Under the pieces are notes generated by a model, which was not told where the DNA came from, did not search any database, and worked only from the letters and a program-made list of their open reading frames with translations. Below, piece after piece: positions 8,140 to 16,417 of a stretch of 64,000 nucleotides of DNA (positions within the stretch are counted from its first letter, which is position 1; every line of letters starts with the position of its first letter). The stretch is from Pseudomonas sp. K2I15. Lineage in GTDB: Bacteria > Pseudomonadota > Gammaproteobacteria > Pseudomonadales > Pseudomonadaceae. A program made the position numbers and the translations under genes. The DNA lies in NCBI RefSeq assembly GCF_002204795.1, contig NZ_NIXO01000033.1:1-64000 (forward strand), written 5' to 3'.

Positions 8140-9527
8140 AACTGCTGCCGCGTTCGCTGTTTGGCCGGCTGGTGCTGATCCTGGTCAGCGGCATGCTCGC
8201 GGCCCAGGCCCTGACGAGTAGCATCTGGTATGACATGCGCCACGGCCAGGTCCTGGAAATCCCCAGCCGGCTGATCGCCACACGGTTGGCGGACGTAGTG
8301 CGGTTGGTGCACAGCGATCCGGCGCAGGCTGATGTGCTGATCAAGATGCTCGATACGCCGCGCTTTCATCTGGCGCTCAGAGAACAGGCAAGTGAGGTGA
8401 CCAGCAGTATCAGCGACAGCGACCAGGCCACCGAGCGCTTGCTGAATAAAGTGCTTTCGGAAAAAACCGGCTACACCCAGAACCTGCATCTGTTGAGTCT
8501 CAAGTTGCTGGACGCTGAAGGCCAGCACGCCGGACTGTCGACCTTGCTCGGCTCCAAGCCGGTGGTGGGGCAGTTCCTGATTGACCTGCGTTTGCCGGAC
8601 GGGCGCTGGTTGCAGGTGCAGGCCACCGAGGAACAGGGCTGGACCAGTACTTCGCCGATGGACTTGCTGTTCGACTACGTAATGCGCATTTATCTGCTGC
8701 GGGTGCTGGTGCTGGTGATCATCGCCCTGGTGGCGGTGCGCCTGGCCATTCGCCCGCTCAATGCCTTGGCCCAGGCTGCCGAAGCGTTGGGCCGGGACAT
8801 TCAACGGCCACCGCTGGCCCTCGATGGGCCCACCGAAGTACGCCGCGCCGCCCAGGCGTTCAATGCCATGCAGCAGCGGCTGATCGCCAACATCGCCGAG
8901 CGCACGCGCTTTCTTGCGGCGATTTCCCACGACTTGCGCTCACCCATCACACGGCTGCGGTTACGTACGGAAATGCTCGACGACAACCGCACCAAGGAGC
9001 GTTTTCGCAGCGACCTGGAAGAAATGGAGCACATGGTTGCCAGCACCCTGGATTTTGTCAGCAGTGGCGAAATCAACGAGACGCGCCAGAACATCGACAT
9101 CAACGCCTTGCTGCAAAGCTTGCAGGCAGATCTGCAGGATGTGGGTGAGACGGTAATGATAGACGGGCGGGCCAAACAGCCGCTGCCGGGGTATGCCCGC
9201 AGCCTCAAGCGCTGCGTGCAGAACGTGCTGGAGAACGCGGTGCGTTATGGTTGCGAGGTGGTGGTGCGGGTTGAGGACAAGGCGGACAGCTTGAAAATTG
9301 TGATCAGCGACCGTGGGCCGGGGATTCCCCAGGAACAGCTGGAACAGGTGATGGAACCGTTTTACCGGGTGGAAGGTTCACGCAATGTGGAAACCGGCGG
9401 ATACGGGTTGGGGTTGAGCATCGCGCATACGATTGCCAGTGCCCATGACGGGCGGTTGAGCTTGAGCAATCGGGAGGGTGGGGGATTGGAGGTGGTGTTG
9501 CTGTTTCAACGCAAGGTTCAAGGCTGA
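8136..9527 (+). CDS. Sensor histidine kinase (EnvZ/HAMP type)
   Basis: 463 residues from a GTG at 8136 that overlaps the regulator stop. Transmembrane helix near 10-30 (LVLILVSGMLAAQAL), a periplasmic sensor loop of about 150 residues, second transmembrane helix (LLRVLVLVIIALVAVRLAI), HAMP linker, HisKA dimerisation helix with phospho-acceptor in FLAAISHDLRSPITRLRLR, and HATPase_c with N box NVLENAVRYG, G1 box DRGPGIP and G2 box GGYGLGLSIAHT. All catalytic motifs are intact. The periplasmic domain matches nothing I can name, so the signal is unknown. Confidence 0.9.
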   Translation: MKLLPRSLFGRLVLILVSGMLAAQALTSSIWYDMRHGQVLEIPSRLIATRLADVVRLVHSDPAQADVLIKMLDTPRFHLALREQASEVTSSISDSDQATERLLNKVLSEKTGYTQNLHLLSLKLLDAEGQHAGLSTLLGSKPVVGQFLIDLRLPDGRWLQVQATEEQGWTSTSPMDLLFDYVMRIYLLRVLVLVIIALVAVRLAIRPLNALAQAAEALGRDIQRPPLALDGPTEVRRAAQAFNAMQQRLIANIAERTRFLAAISHDLRSPITRLRLRTEMLDDNRTKERFRSDLEEMEHMVASTLDFVSSGEINETRQNIDINALLQSLQADLQDVGETVMIDGRAKQPLPGYARSLKRCVQNVLENAVRYGCEVVVRVEDKADSLKIVISDRGPGIPQEQLEQVMEPFYRVEGSRNVETGGYGLGLSIAHTIASAHDGRLSLSNREGGGLEVVLLFQRKVQG

Positions 9528-9553
9528 GTCAGGATTTTGTGGTCAGGTAGATA

Positions 9554-9668
9554 GTGTGGCGAGGGAGCTTGCTGTGGCGAGGGAGCTTGCTCCCGCTGGG
9601 CTGCGCAGCGGTCCCAAAAAAAGCGGGAGCGCTGCGCACTCCAGCGGGAGCAAACGCCCTCGCCACAG
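9554..9668. repeat. REP-type inverted repeat with a tandem partial copy
   Basis: Begins with gtggcgagggagcttgct repeated twice in tandem, then an inner ctgggctgcgcagcg hairpin and an inverted closing arm ending cgccctcgccacag. Same class as the element at 4106-4254. The tandem duplication of the first arm is unusual among the copies here. Confidence 0.85.
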
Positions 9669-9707
9669 CAAGCCCCTCATCACAAAAAGGTGCTTATCGC
9701 ACAGGCA

Positions 9708-9914
9708 TCAAGCCCCGTGGCACTTCTTGAATTTCTTCTCGCTGCCGCACGGGCAAGGATCGTTACGACCCACGTCCTTCAACGTATTGCGCACCGGCTC
9801 CTGATGAGCGTGGCCGCAGTTCGGGCCGTGGACATGGCCGTGGTCGTGATCATGGTGATTGTGATCGTGATCGTGGTTGCAGTCAGGACCATGGACATGG
9901 GGTTGCTGAGTCAT
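9708..9914 (-). CDS. Small His-rich SEC-C motif protein
   Basis: 68 residues. The N-terminal half is extremely His/Asp-rich (repeats such as CNHDHDHNHHDHDHGHVHG and a second CGHAH), and the C-terminal end is a SEC-C zinc motif, NDPCPCGSEKKFKKCHG (CxC...CH), as at the tail of SecA. Both parts predict metal binding, probably zinc. The start codon overlaps the stop of the upstream lipoprotein gene (ATGA), so the two are coupled. Function unknown; a metal store, sensor or SecB/ribosome-binding adaptor are all possible. Confidence 0.8.
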   Translation of the reverse strand: MTQQPHVHGPDCNHDHDHNHHDHDHGHVHGPNCGHAHQEPVRNTLKDVGRNDPCPCGSEKKFKKCHGA

Positions 9915-10411
9915 CGATGTCGCTCCGGAATAAAATCGCCGGGGATTATCTCGCCATTGCGCATCACCTGCACGTCGTTCCCGATAAATAAACCGGTTTT
10001 CAACTCGCCTTCAAGACGATACGGCGTGGGTTGCTGAGGTTTTTTCAGCATATCGACCACGTCGCGGATCTGCGGCCACAGGTTGGTGCGCACCGATATC
10101 CGGAAAAACGTGTGGCCATGGGGCGGGACGGTGAGCCATTCGTCAGACTCGCCCTCGGTCAGCAGGATATTGCCCAGGGTGACTTTGTAGATAAGGCCGC
10201 GCACGGTCAGGTCCGAGTCATCGCGGTTATCCACACGGAAATACAGCTTGAATTTTTGCTCCAGCAACTTGACCCGTACGGGTTCAACCTTCACCAGGCG
10301 CACCTCGGGGGCGGGTGCTTCGTCGGCGAACCAGGACGCGCAGCCGGACAGCCCTAGCATCAATGCCAGTAGAAGGCTGTAAGTCCTGATTACCCGCGCC
10401 TGAGAAGCCAT
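9911..10411 (-). CDS. LEA type 2 (WHy domain) lipoprotein
   Basis: 166 residues. Signal peptide with lipobox LSGC (Cys24), then a single LEA14/WHy-type beta-sandwich domain (about 40-150) recognisable by VKLLEQKFKLYFRVDNRDD and the NPN-like turn replaced by DNR. Such lipoproteins are common in pseudomonads and have no firmly known role; water-stress or envelope functions are suggested by the plant relatives. First gene of a two-gene unit with the His-rich SEC-C protein. Confidence 0.75.
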   Translation of the reverse strand: MASQARVIRTYSLLLALMLGLSGCASWFADEAPAPEVRLVKVEPVRVKLLEQKFKLYFRVDNRDDSDLTVRGLIYKVTLGNILLTEGESDEWLTVPPHGHTFFRISVRTNLWPQIRDVVDMLKKPQQPTPYRLEGELKTGLFIGNDVQVMRNGEIIPGDFIPERHR

Positions 10412-10472
10412 GCCGTTACTCCGTATGAAGAGTCAGCATAGCAAGCGCGAGCCTGCCGGGTATCAACGAATG

Positions 10473-10943
10473 TCAGAGGTAGCTGGAGCAGCACTTCTTG
10501 AATTTCTGCCCGCTGCCACACAGGCAGGCGTCATTGCGCCCGGCCTTCACGTCTACCGTCGGGTCGATGAAGTACCAGTGCTCATCGTTCTGTACGAATG
10601 AGGACCGCTCGCTGTGGCTGTGTTCGCCAGTGCTGTCATGCCAGCGTGCGGTAAAGGTCACGAAGGCATGTTCCGGCTGGCCGCCGAAGACCTCGGAGCT
10701 TTCCACTGAAAGGCCCAGCCAGGTGCTTTGCGCGCTCCAGGCGCTGATGGCGGCGGTGTCCAACCCGGCTTGTTGCGCAGGCAGGGTGGTTGCCACCAGG
10801 TAGTCCACCAGGCCCAGCACATAGGCGCTGTAGCGCGAGCGCATCAACGCTTCGGCGCACGGTGCCGGGTGGCCGGCGTGATAATGGCCGCAGCAGGCAT
10901 CCAGCAGGTTGCCACTGCCGCAGGGGCAAATGGATGTACTCAT
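10473..10943 (-). CDS. YchJ family protein (UPF0225) with two SEC-C motifs
   Basis: 156 residues from the ATG at 10943. The N-terminal CPCGSGNLLDACCGHYH and the C-terminal CLCGSGQKFKKCC are paired SEC-C zinc motifs flanking an NTF2-like central domain with MRSRYSAYVLG, YLVATT and VTFTARW, the hallmark of YchJ. The biochemical role of the family is not established. The start lies four bases after the stop of the upstream gene, so both belong to one operon. I chose ATG over an earlier in-frame start because MSTSICPCG is the usual N terminus. Confidence 0.85.
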   Translation of the reverse strand: MSTSICPCGSGNLLDACCGHYHAGHPAPCAEALMRSRYSAYVLGLVDYLVATTLPAQQAGLDTAAISAWSAQSTWLGLSVESSEVFGGQPEHAFVTFTARWHDSTGEHSHSERSSFVQNDEHWYFIDPTVDVKAGRNDACLCGSGQKFKKCCSSYL

Positions 10944-10947
10944 CGGG

Positions 10948-11445
10948 TTACCACCAATACTTTCCAAAATTTTCCGGGTTGGCCCAGAAGCGGGCGTTCA
11001 GCCAATCCGGCACCTGTTTATAGTCAAGCAGATCATAGGTAAACAGCGTCAAAACCTGATCGTCGCGCTGGAAACGCTCACCGGCTTGCAGGGCCAGGGA
11101 GAAGAAGTCGGTGTCTTTCCAATTGCAGGCGGCCAAGTCCACCAGCACCGCAATGCGGCTGGCATTGAGGTTGCGAATGCCCCCCAGCAGAGTCAGGCCC
11201 TCAGGTTTTGACAGGTGTTCCAGGCAGTCGACCACCAGCGCCAGGTCAAAACGCTGGGCCGCGAGGTCGGCGGGCAAGGGGCCGGGCTCGGCAAAGGACA
11301 CCACGGTGTCCGGATGGGCCTCCTTGAACGCATCCAGCGCCGGGAACTGGCTGGCACCCAATAACAGCAGGCGTTTGGGCGCGTGTAGATCAAGCAACGC
11401 GGCGAGCGCTTGCTGGGGTGTACGGGTAGAAATACCGGCGGTCAT
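10948..11445 (-). CDS. DUF6231-like protein, degenerate methyltransferase fold
   Basis: 165 residues. The stretch RLLLLGASQFPALDAFKEAHPDT followed by DLALVVDCLEHLSKPEGLTLL resembles the glycine loop and the D-x-L-E-H-L segment of class I methyltransferases, but the SAM-binding GxGxG is reduced to GAS. The C terminus (DWLNARFWANPENFGKYWW) is aromatic-rich. I recall it as a gammaproteobacterial conserved family (DUF6231). First gene of an operon with ychJ. Function unknown. Confidence 0.65.
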   Translation of the reverse strand: MTAGISTRTPQQALAALLDLHAPKRLLLLGASQFPALDAFKEAHPDTVVSFAEPGPLPADLAAQRFDLALVVDCLEHLSKPEGLTLLGGIRNLNASRIAVLVDLAACNWKDTDFFSLALQAGERFQRDDQVLTLFTYDLLDYKQVPDWLNARFWANPENFGKYWW

Positions 11446-11625
11446 CGAAGATCCTCACATCAGGACCGTAGAGACTAGCCTGCCTGAGCGTGCGGGCCTA
11501 GAGCGGGCGGCGAGAATAAACAGCCCGGCCCAATGAATACAGGGGTGTGACACGCTGGCGCAGATGAAAAGAGCCGTCTTTACTCCACCCATCGGCCCCC
11601 GCCGATCCCCTCAGGAGAAAGTCAG

Positions 11626-12321
11626 ATGAGCATCATGCGGACAGCTCTACCCTTGGTTCTGCTAACCGGAGTATTGACAGGTTGCGCAGGCTTGCAAAAA
11701 ACCGACTGGCCCACGTGCGCCGCGGTCGGCGGTGTGACCGGTGCTGCCATCGGCGCGACTGAAAGCTCTGCCTATGCAGGCTATGGCGCGTTGCTGATCG
11801 GCGGCATGGCCGGCGCCTATTGCTGGGTGCATGGCGATGGCGATGAAGACGGTGACGGCGTGCCGGACAGTCGCGACAAGTGCCCGCACACGCCTAAAGG
11901 TGTGCAAGTTGATGCCAATGGCTGCCCTCCGGTCCCGGTAGCGGTGGTTCAAGAAGAAGTGGTGGTGGTCAAGGAAGAAACCATCGTGATTCGTGATGTG
12001 CACTTCGAGTTCGACTCCGCGAAGTTGACGGCTGCGGACAAAACCAAGCTGGATATCATCGCCACCCGCCTGAAAAAAGAGGCCCCGAGTGCGCAACTGC
12101 GCGTCAGCGGGCATACCGACAGCGTAGGTAAAGACGCCTACAACCAAAAACTCTCTGAACGACGCGCGCATTCGGTGACCGACTACCTGGTCAGTTCCGG
12201 CATCCCGCGCAGCAGTTTTGTCTCCGTGACCGGCGCTGGCGAAAGCCATCCGGTAGCCGATAACAAAACCGCTGACGGCCGCGCGCTAAACCGCCGCGTG
12301 GAAATTCAGATCAACCGCTGA
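11626..12321 (+). CDS. OmpA-family lipoprotein with thrombospondin type 3 repeat
   Basis: 231 residues. Signal peptide with lipobox LTGC (Cys20), a glycine-zipper-like hydrophobic stretch (GGVTGAAIGATESSAYAG), an acidic calcium-type repeat DEDGDGVPDSRDKCPHT at about 74-90, a Val/Glu linker and a C-terminal OmpA-like peptidoglycan-binding domain (about 125-231) with FEFDSAKLT, SGHTDSVGKDAYNQKLSERRA and NRRVEI. The conserved Asp and Arg that bind diaminopimelate are present (HTD...LSERR). It should tether the outer membrane to peptidoglycan. A strong terminator follows. Corresponds in context to PA1041 of P. aeruginosa as I remember it. Confidence 0.88.
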   Translation: MSIMRTALPLVLLTGVLTGCAGLQKTDWPTCAAVGGVTGAAIGATESSAYAGYGALLIGGMAGAYCWVHGDGDEDGDGVPDSRDKCPHTPKGVQVDANGCPPVPVAVVQEEVVVVKEETIVIRDVHFEFDSAKLTAADKTKLDIIATRLKKEAPSAQLRVSGHTDSVGKDAYNQKLSERRAHSVTDYLVSSGIPRSSFVSVTGAGESHPVADNKTADGRALNRRVEIQINR

Positions 12322-12332
12322 CCAACCCTCAA

Positions 12333-12374
12333 GGCCCCTGTGGGATCCACAGGGGCCCCTTCATCAATTTTTTA
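12333..12374 (+). terminator. Rho-independent terminator after the OmpA-like gene
   Basis: Perfect 11-bp stem ggcccctgtgg / ccacaggggcc with a three-base loop, followed after a short spacer by a run of six T. It begins 12 bases after the stop codon. Confidence 0.85.
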
Positions 12375-12449
12375 ATCCTTCACTGGCATAACGCCTGTAG
12401 AAGTCGTTACTGTGCGCCCAAAGAATAATGTGCAAGGGGAGCGTGCGGG

Positions 12450-12743
12450 ATGAAGGTGTTTTGGGGGCTGGGGAAGTTTTTGACGTTGCTGTTCTGGGGC
12501 GTGGTGGTGGTCAATCTGTTCACACCGCTGATCAACCCGTTCCACCTGTTGGTCAACCTGGCCGGCAGCCTGTTGTTGTTGACCCATATTCTGGAACTGC
12601 TGTTGTTCAACGGCAGTGTGAAAAACCGTGCCCATCCCTGGCGTGACCGCTTGCAGATCCTGCTGGTGGGTATGTTCCATGTGCAGAGCTTTTCGGCGCC
12701 GGCACCGGCTAATGATGTAAACAAGGAGGCCAATCATGCGTAA
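12450..12743 (+). CDS. DUF1145 family small membrane protein
   Basis: 97 residues with three hydrophobic helices (LTLLFWGVVVVNLF, FHLLVNLAGSLLLLTHILELLLF and a weaker third near FHVQSF). The pattern matches DUF1145 (YhhL-like) inner-membrane proteins of unknown function. Its last codons overlap the start of the collagen-like gene by eight bases, so the two are likely co-transcribed. Confidence 0.75.
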   Translation: MKVFWGLGKFLTLLFWGVVVVNLFTPLINPFHLLVNLAGSLLLLTHILELLLFNGSVKNRAHPWRDRLQILLVGMFHVQSFSAPAPANDVNKEANHA

Positions 12744-13494
12744 GGTTTTTCTGTTGGCCCTGCTGGTCAGCCCCATTGCCCTGGCCCAGAGCGTCAGCGT
12801 TGAGACCAACTCGTTGATGCGCTTGCCTAACAGCAGCGGCGTGTTGCAGTTGGAGCGGCTGGATGTGGCGGATTACGGCACCTTGCTGATTCCCGCCAAT
12901 ATCACCCAGGTGACGGTGGATGAACTGCACCTGGGCCGCGACGCACGTATCGCCATCGTGCCCGGCAGCACCGCCCTGCAACTGCAGGTGCGCCAGGCAC
13001 AACTGGAGCATGGCAGCCAGATCACCTCACGTGGGGCTCCGGGTACCCATGAGCGCCCGGCAAAGGCTGGGCGTGACTTGATCTTGCGCATTAATTCGCT
13101 GACGGCCGATGAGCTGTCGGTGGATGCACGTGGTGGTGCGGGTGCCCAGGGTTATTCCGGGCTGGATGGTGCCAACGGCGAAGACCCGGGTTGCACCTGG
13201 GGCTCGGCCGGGCGCGGTTCCAATGGCGACAACGGCGGCGACGGGCTGCCGGGTGCGGCGGGCGCGCAGGTTCGGGTCGAGTTGCCGCAGGACTTCCCGG
13301 GCGAGAAGATCAAAGTCTGGGTGGACGGCGGTGCCGGCGGTTTGGCGGGCACGGCGGGCAAACCGGGTAAAGGCGGGCAGTCCAAGGGTTGCCTGGTGTA
13401 CCGTGCCGATGGCGGTGAGAAGGGCCGGGCCGGGTTGGAAGGTCAGCCAGGGCCGGCAGGGCCTGCGGGGGTTGTGACTGTTCAGAGGCTCTGA
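12736..13494 (+). CDS. Secreted collagen-like (Gly-rich repeat) protein
   Basis: 252 residues with a cleavable signal peptide (VFLLALLVSPIALAQS). Residues 20-110 are a beta-rich region with no family I recognise; residues 125-250 carry interrupted Gly-X-Y runs, for example GLDGANGEDPG, GSNGDNGGDGLPGAAGA, GTAGKPGKGGQ and GLEGQPGPAGPAG. Only two Cys occur, flanking the repeats. A triple helix is possible but runs are short. The gene overlaps the DUF1145 gene upstream. A role outside the inner membrane is inferred from the signal peptide. Confidence 0.75.
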   Translation: MRKVFLLALLVSPIALAQSVSVETNSLMRLPNSSGVLQLERLDVADYGTLLIPANITQVTVDELHLGRDARIAIVPGSTALQLQVRQAQLEHGSQITSRGAPGTHERPAKAGRDLILRINSLTADELSVDARGGAGAQGYSGLDGANGEDPGCTWGSAGRGSNGDNGGDGLPGAAGAQVRVELPQDFPGEKIKVWVDGGAGGLAGTAGKPGKGGQSKGCLVYRADGGEKGRAGLEGQPGPAGPAGVVTVQRL

Positions 13495-13508
13495 GGCGAC
13501 TGGCCTGA

Positions 13509-13600
13509 CGCCTTCGCGAGCAAGCCCGCTCCCACACTTGATCGCATTCCCATAGGGTAAACGCGGTCAAATGTGGGAGCGGGCTTGCTCGCGAAAGCGG
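13509..13600. repeat. REP pair in outward arrangement
   Basis: Arm order is ttcgcgagcaagcccgctcc first and gggagcgggcttgctcgcg second, the reverse of the usual REPIN order in this window. It separates two convergent genes. Confidence 0.85.
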
Positions 13601-13613
13601 TATACGGGGCGCC

Positions 13614-14078
13614 TTAGAACATCGGCCGTGCCGAAGCAATCGCCACCAGCACCAACCCCACAATCAAATTAATCCCCACCAACTTACGAATCTGCCCCAG
13701 CGCCGCAGCCCCGGCTGGCCAATCCTCAGCCGCCACTGCGGTGCGCAACTCCGGCAACTTCAGCGCCTGAATCCGGATAAACAGCGCCGTCATCACCACA
13801 TACAATCCCATCATGATCTGCACATAACGCGGCGCGGTCTCAAACCCGCTGAAGCGCAGTTGCAGCAGGCCGACACCGCTGATCGGCAAGACCAGCACCG
13901 CCACCCAGACCCACACGAAAAAACGTTGAAACACATTTACCCAGAGTTTCAGCCGGGCAGGCCCGTCCAGCGCGGCCATGGCGGCGGGGCGCAGGATCAT
14001 CCAGGCGAAAAACATACCGCCGACCCAGATCAGGGCGGCCAGTACATGCAGGGTATAAGCAAGGCTAAACACGGTCAT
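13614..14078 (-). CDS. CopD family integral membrane protein
   Basis: 154 residues with four transmembrane helices: LAYTLHVLAALIWVGGMFF, FFVWVWVAVLVLPISGVG, VQIMMGLYVVMTALFI and KLVGINLIVGLVLVAIA. The HVLAALIWVGG motif in helix 1 is typical of the CopD/YphA family of copper-resistance-related membrane proteins. There is no copC or copAB next to it, so a copper role is only a family-level inference. Single gene, divergent from dinG. Confidence 0.78.
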   Translation of the reverse strand: MTVFSLAYTLHVLAALIWVGGMFFAWMILRPAAMAALDGPARLKLWVNVFQRFFVWVWVAVLVLPISGVGLLQLRFSGFETAPRYVQIMMGLYVVMTALFIRIQALKLPELRTAVAAEDWPAGAAALGQIRKLVGINLIVGLVLVAIASARPMF

Positions 14079-14177
14079 TGAGGTACTCCGTTCTGCGCGG
14101 GATTAATTAGCGAGGTATGATAGCGGCCGATCCGAACCACTGAAAATTTATCCAGCGTTTTTTGCGCCCGACTATTC

Positions 14178-16322
14178 ATGATCAGCACTGAACTCAAAAC
14201 CACGATCCAGGGCGCCTACTCGCGTTTTCTCGAAGCCAAGAGCTTGAAACCGCGCTACGGCCAGCGCCTGATGATCGCCGAAGTTGCCAAGGTCCTCGGG
14301 GATATCGACACCGACGACGAAGGCCGGCGCAGTGGCGACCCCGCCGTGGTGGCCGTCGAAGCCGGAACCGGCACCGGCAAAACCGTAGCTTATTGCATTG
14401 CGGCGATTCCCACCGCCAAGGCCGCCGGCAAGCGCCTGGTGATCGCCACTGCCACCGTCGCCCTGCAAGAGCAGATTGTCTACAAAGACCTGCCCGACCT
14501 GATGCGCAACAGTGGCCTGAATTTCACCTTCGCCCTGGCCAAGGGCCGTGGGCGCTATATGTGCCTGTCCAAGCTCGACGTGTTGTTACAGGAAGGCCAC
14601 GCGCAAACCGCCACGGCCTCGCTGTTCGAAGAAGAAGGCTTCAAGATCGAAGTCGATGAGGTCAGTCAGAAGCTGTTTACCAGCATGATCGAGAAACTGG
14701 CCGGCAATAAATGGGACGGCGACCGCGACAGCTGGCCGAATGCCCTGGAAGACGCCGACTGGGCGCGCCTGACCACCGACCACAGCCAGTGCACCAACCG
14801 TCATTGCCCCAACTTTGGCCAGTGCGCCTTCTACAAGGCCCGCGAAGGCATGGGCAAGGTCGACGTTATTGTCACCAACCATGACATGGTCCTCGCCGAC
14901 CTGGCCCTGGGCGGCGGTGCCGTATTGCCCGACCCGCGCGACACGCTCTACGTGTTTGACGAAGGCCATCACCTGCCCGACAAGGCTATCGGCCACTTTG
15001 CCCATTACACGCGCCTGCGTTCCACCGCCGACTGGCTGGAAACCACCGCCAAGAACCTCGCCAAGTTGCTGGCCCAGCACCCGCTGCCCGGCGACCTGGG
15101 CAAGCTGATCGAGCAGGTTCCGGAGCTGGCGCGGGAGATCAAGACCCAGCAGCAGTTCATGTTCAGCGCCTGCGAGCAGGTAGCAGACTTCAAGCCCGGC
15201 GAAGATGTAGAAGGCCGCGAACGGCCGCGTCATCGCTTCGTCGGCGGGCTGATCCCCGAACACATGCGGGAAATGGGCATCGAACTGAAGAAGGGCTTTT
15301 CACGCCTGACCGACCTGTTCACCCGTCTCACCGATTTGCTCAAGGAAGGCATGGACGGCGAGGTCAACATCGGCATCGCCAGCAACCAGGCCGAAGAATG
15401 GTACCCGTTGTTTGGCAGCCTGCTATCGCGTTCCCAAGGCAACTGGGAGTTGTGGACCGCCTTTACCGTCGAAGACCCGGAAGACAACCCGCCCATGGCC
15501 CGTTGGCTGACCTTGTCGGAAAGCGGTGCGCTGTTTGATATCGAGGTCAACGCCAGCCCGATCCTGGCGGCGGAAATGCTCCGACGCAACCTGTGGAACG
15601 TGGCCTACGGCACCCTGGTCACCTCGGCTACGCTGACGGCCCTGGGCACCTTCGACCGCTTTCGCATGCGCGCCGGGCTGCCGAAAAAGGCTGTCACCGC
15701 CGTGGTGCCGAGCCCGTTCCATCACGCCGATGCGGGTGTGCTGCGGGTGCCGGACCTCAAGGCCGACCCACGGGATGCGCCGGCACACACGGCGGCGATC
15801 ATTCGTGACCTGCCGTCGTTGGTGGAAGGTTCCCGGGGCACGCTGGTGTTGTTCTCGTCGCGCAAACAGATGCAGGACGTGTTCGACGGCCTCGACCGTG
15901 ACTGGCGCAAGCAGGTGTTTATCCAGGGCAACCTGTCGAAACAGGAAACCCTGAACAAGCACAAGGCACGGGTGGATGGCGGCGACTCCAGCGTGCTGTT
16001 TGGCCTGGCGAGTTTCGCCGAGGGTGTGGATTTGCCCGGCGCCTACTGCGAACACGTGGTGATCGCCAAGATCCCGTTCTCGGTGCCGGATGATCCGGTG
16101 GAAGCCGCGCTGGCTGAGTGGATCGAGGCCCGGGGCGGTAACCCGTTCATGGAAATCTCGGTGCCGGACGCCTCCCTGAAGCTGGTCCAGGCCTGCGGGC
16201 GCCTGCTGCGTACCGAAGAAGATCGCGGCACCATCACCTTGCTTGACCGGCGTCTGGTCACCCAGCGCTACGGGAAAGCTATCCTGAATGCTTTGCCGCC
16301 ATTCCGGCGGGAAATTTCTTAA
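14178..16322 (+). CDS. dinG: ATP-dependent DNA helicase DinG
   Basis: 714 residues, XPD/DinG superfamily 2 iron-sulfur helicase that unwinds 5'-overhang DNA, D-loops and R-loops. Walker A EAGTGTGKT at 61-69; four Cys for the Fe-S cluster at 129 (GRYMCL), 205, 210 and 216 (CTNRHCPNFGQC); Walker B DEGH at 261-264; motif IV-VI region with LVLFSSRKQM, FAEGVDLPG and QACGRLLR (arginine finger). All helicase motifs are intact and length matches E. coli DinG. Stand-alone gene, divergent from the CopD gene; a short hairpin (gtgggcga/tcgcccac) follows the stop. Confidence 0.95.
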   Translation: MISTELKTTIQGAYSRFLEAKSLKPRYGQRLMIAEVAKVLGDIDTDDEGRRSGDPAVVAVEAGTGTGKTVAYCIAAIPTAKAAGKRLVIATATVALQEQIVYKDLPDLMRNSGLNFTFALAKGRGRYMCLSKLDVLLQEGHAQTATASLFEEEGFKIEVDEVSQKLFTSMIEKLAGNKWDGDRDSWPNALEDADWARLTTDHSQCTNRHCPNFGQCAFYKAREGMGKVDVIVTNHDMVLADLALGGGAVLPDPRDTLYVFDEGHHLPDKAIGHFAHYTRLRSTADWLETTAKNLAKLLAQHPLPGDLGKLIEQVPELAREIKTQQQFMFSACEQVADFKPGEDVEGRERPRHRFVGGLIPEHMREMGIELKKGFSRLTDLFTRLTDLLKEGMDGEVNIGIASNQAEEWYPLFGSLLSRSQGNWELWTAFTVEDPEDNPPMARWLTLSESGALFDIEVNASPILAAEMLRRNLWNVAYGTLVTSATLTALGTFDRFRMRAGLPKKAVTAVVPSPFHHADAGVLRVPDLKADPRDAPAHTAAIIRDLPSLVEGSRGTLVLFSSRKQMQDVFDGLDRDWRKQVFIQGNLSKQETLNKHKARVDGGDSSVLFGLASFAEGVDLPGAYCEHVVIAKIPFSVPDDPVEAALAEWIEARGGNPFMEISVPDASLKLVQACGRLLRTEEDRGTITLLDRRLVTQRYGKAILNALPPFRREIS

Positions 16323-16417
16323 GACCCTGTGGGCGAAATCGCCCACTTCGTGGTCTATCTCACCATCGCTTCACGTCATCAGGCCAGTCATCGGCCGTTT
16401 GGGAGAACCCTGTTCAC

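Noticed and set aside
16329..16346. Hairpin gtgggcga/tcgcccac after dinG as terminator
   Set aside because: No T run follows; could be a processing signal but not supported.
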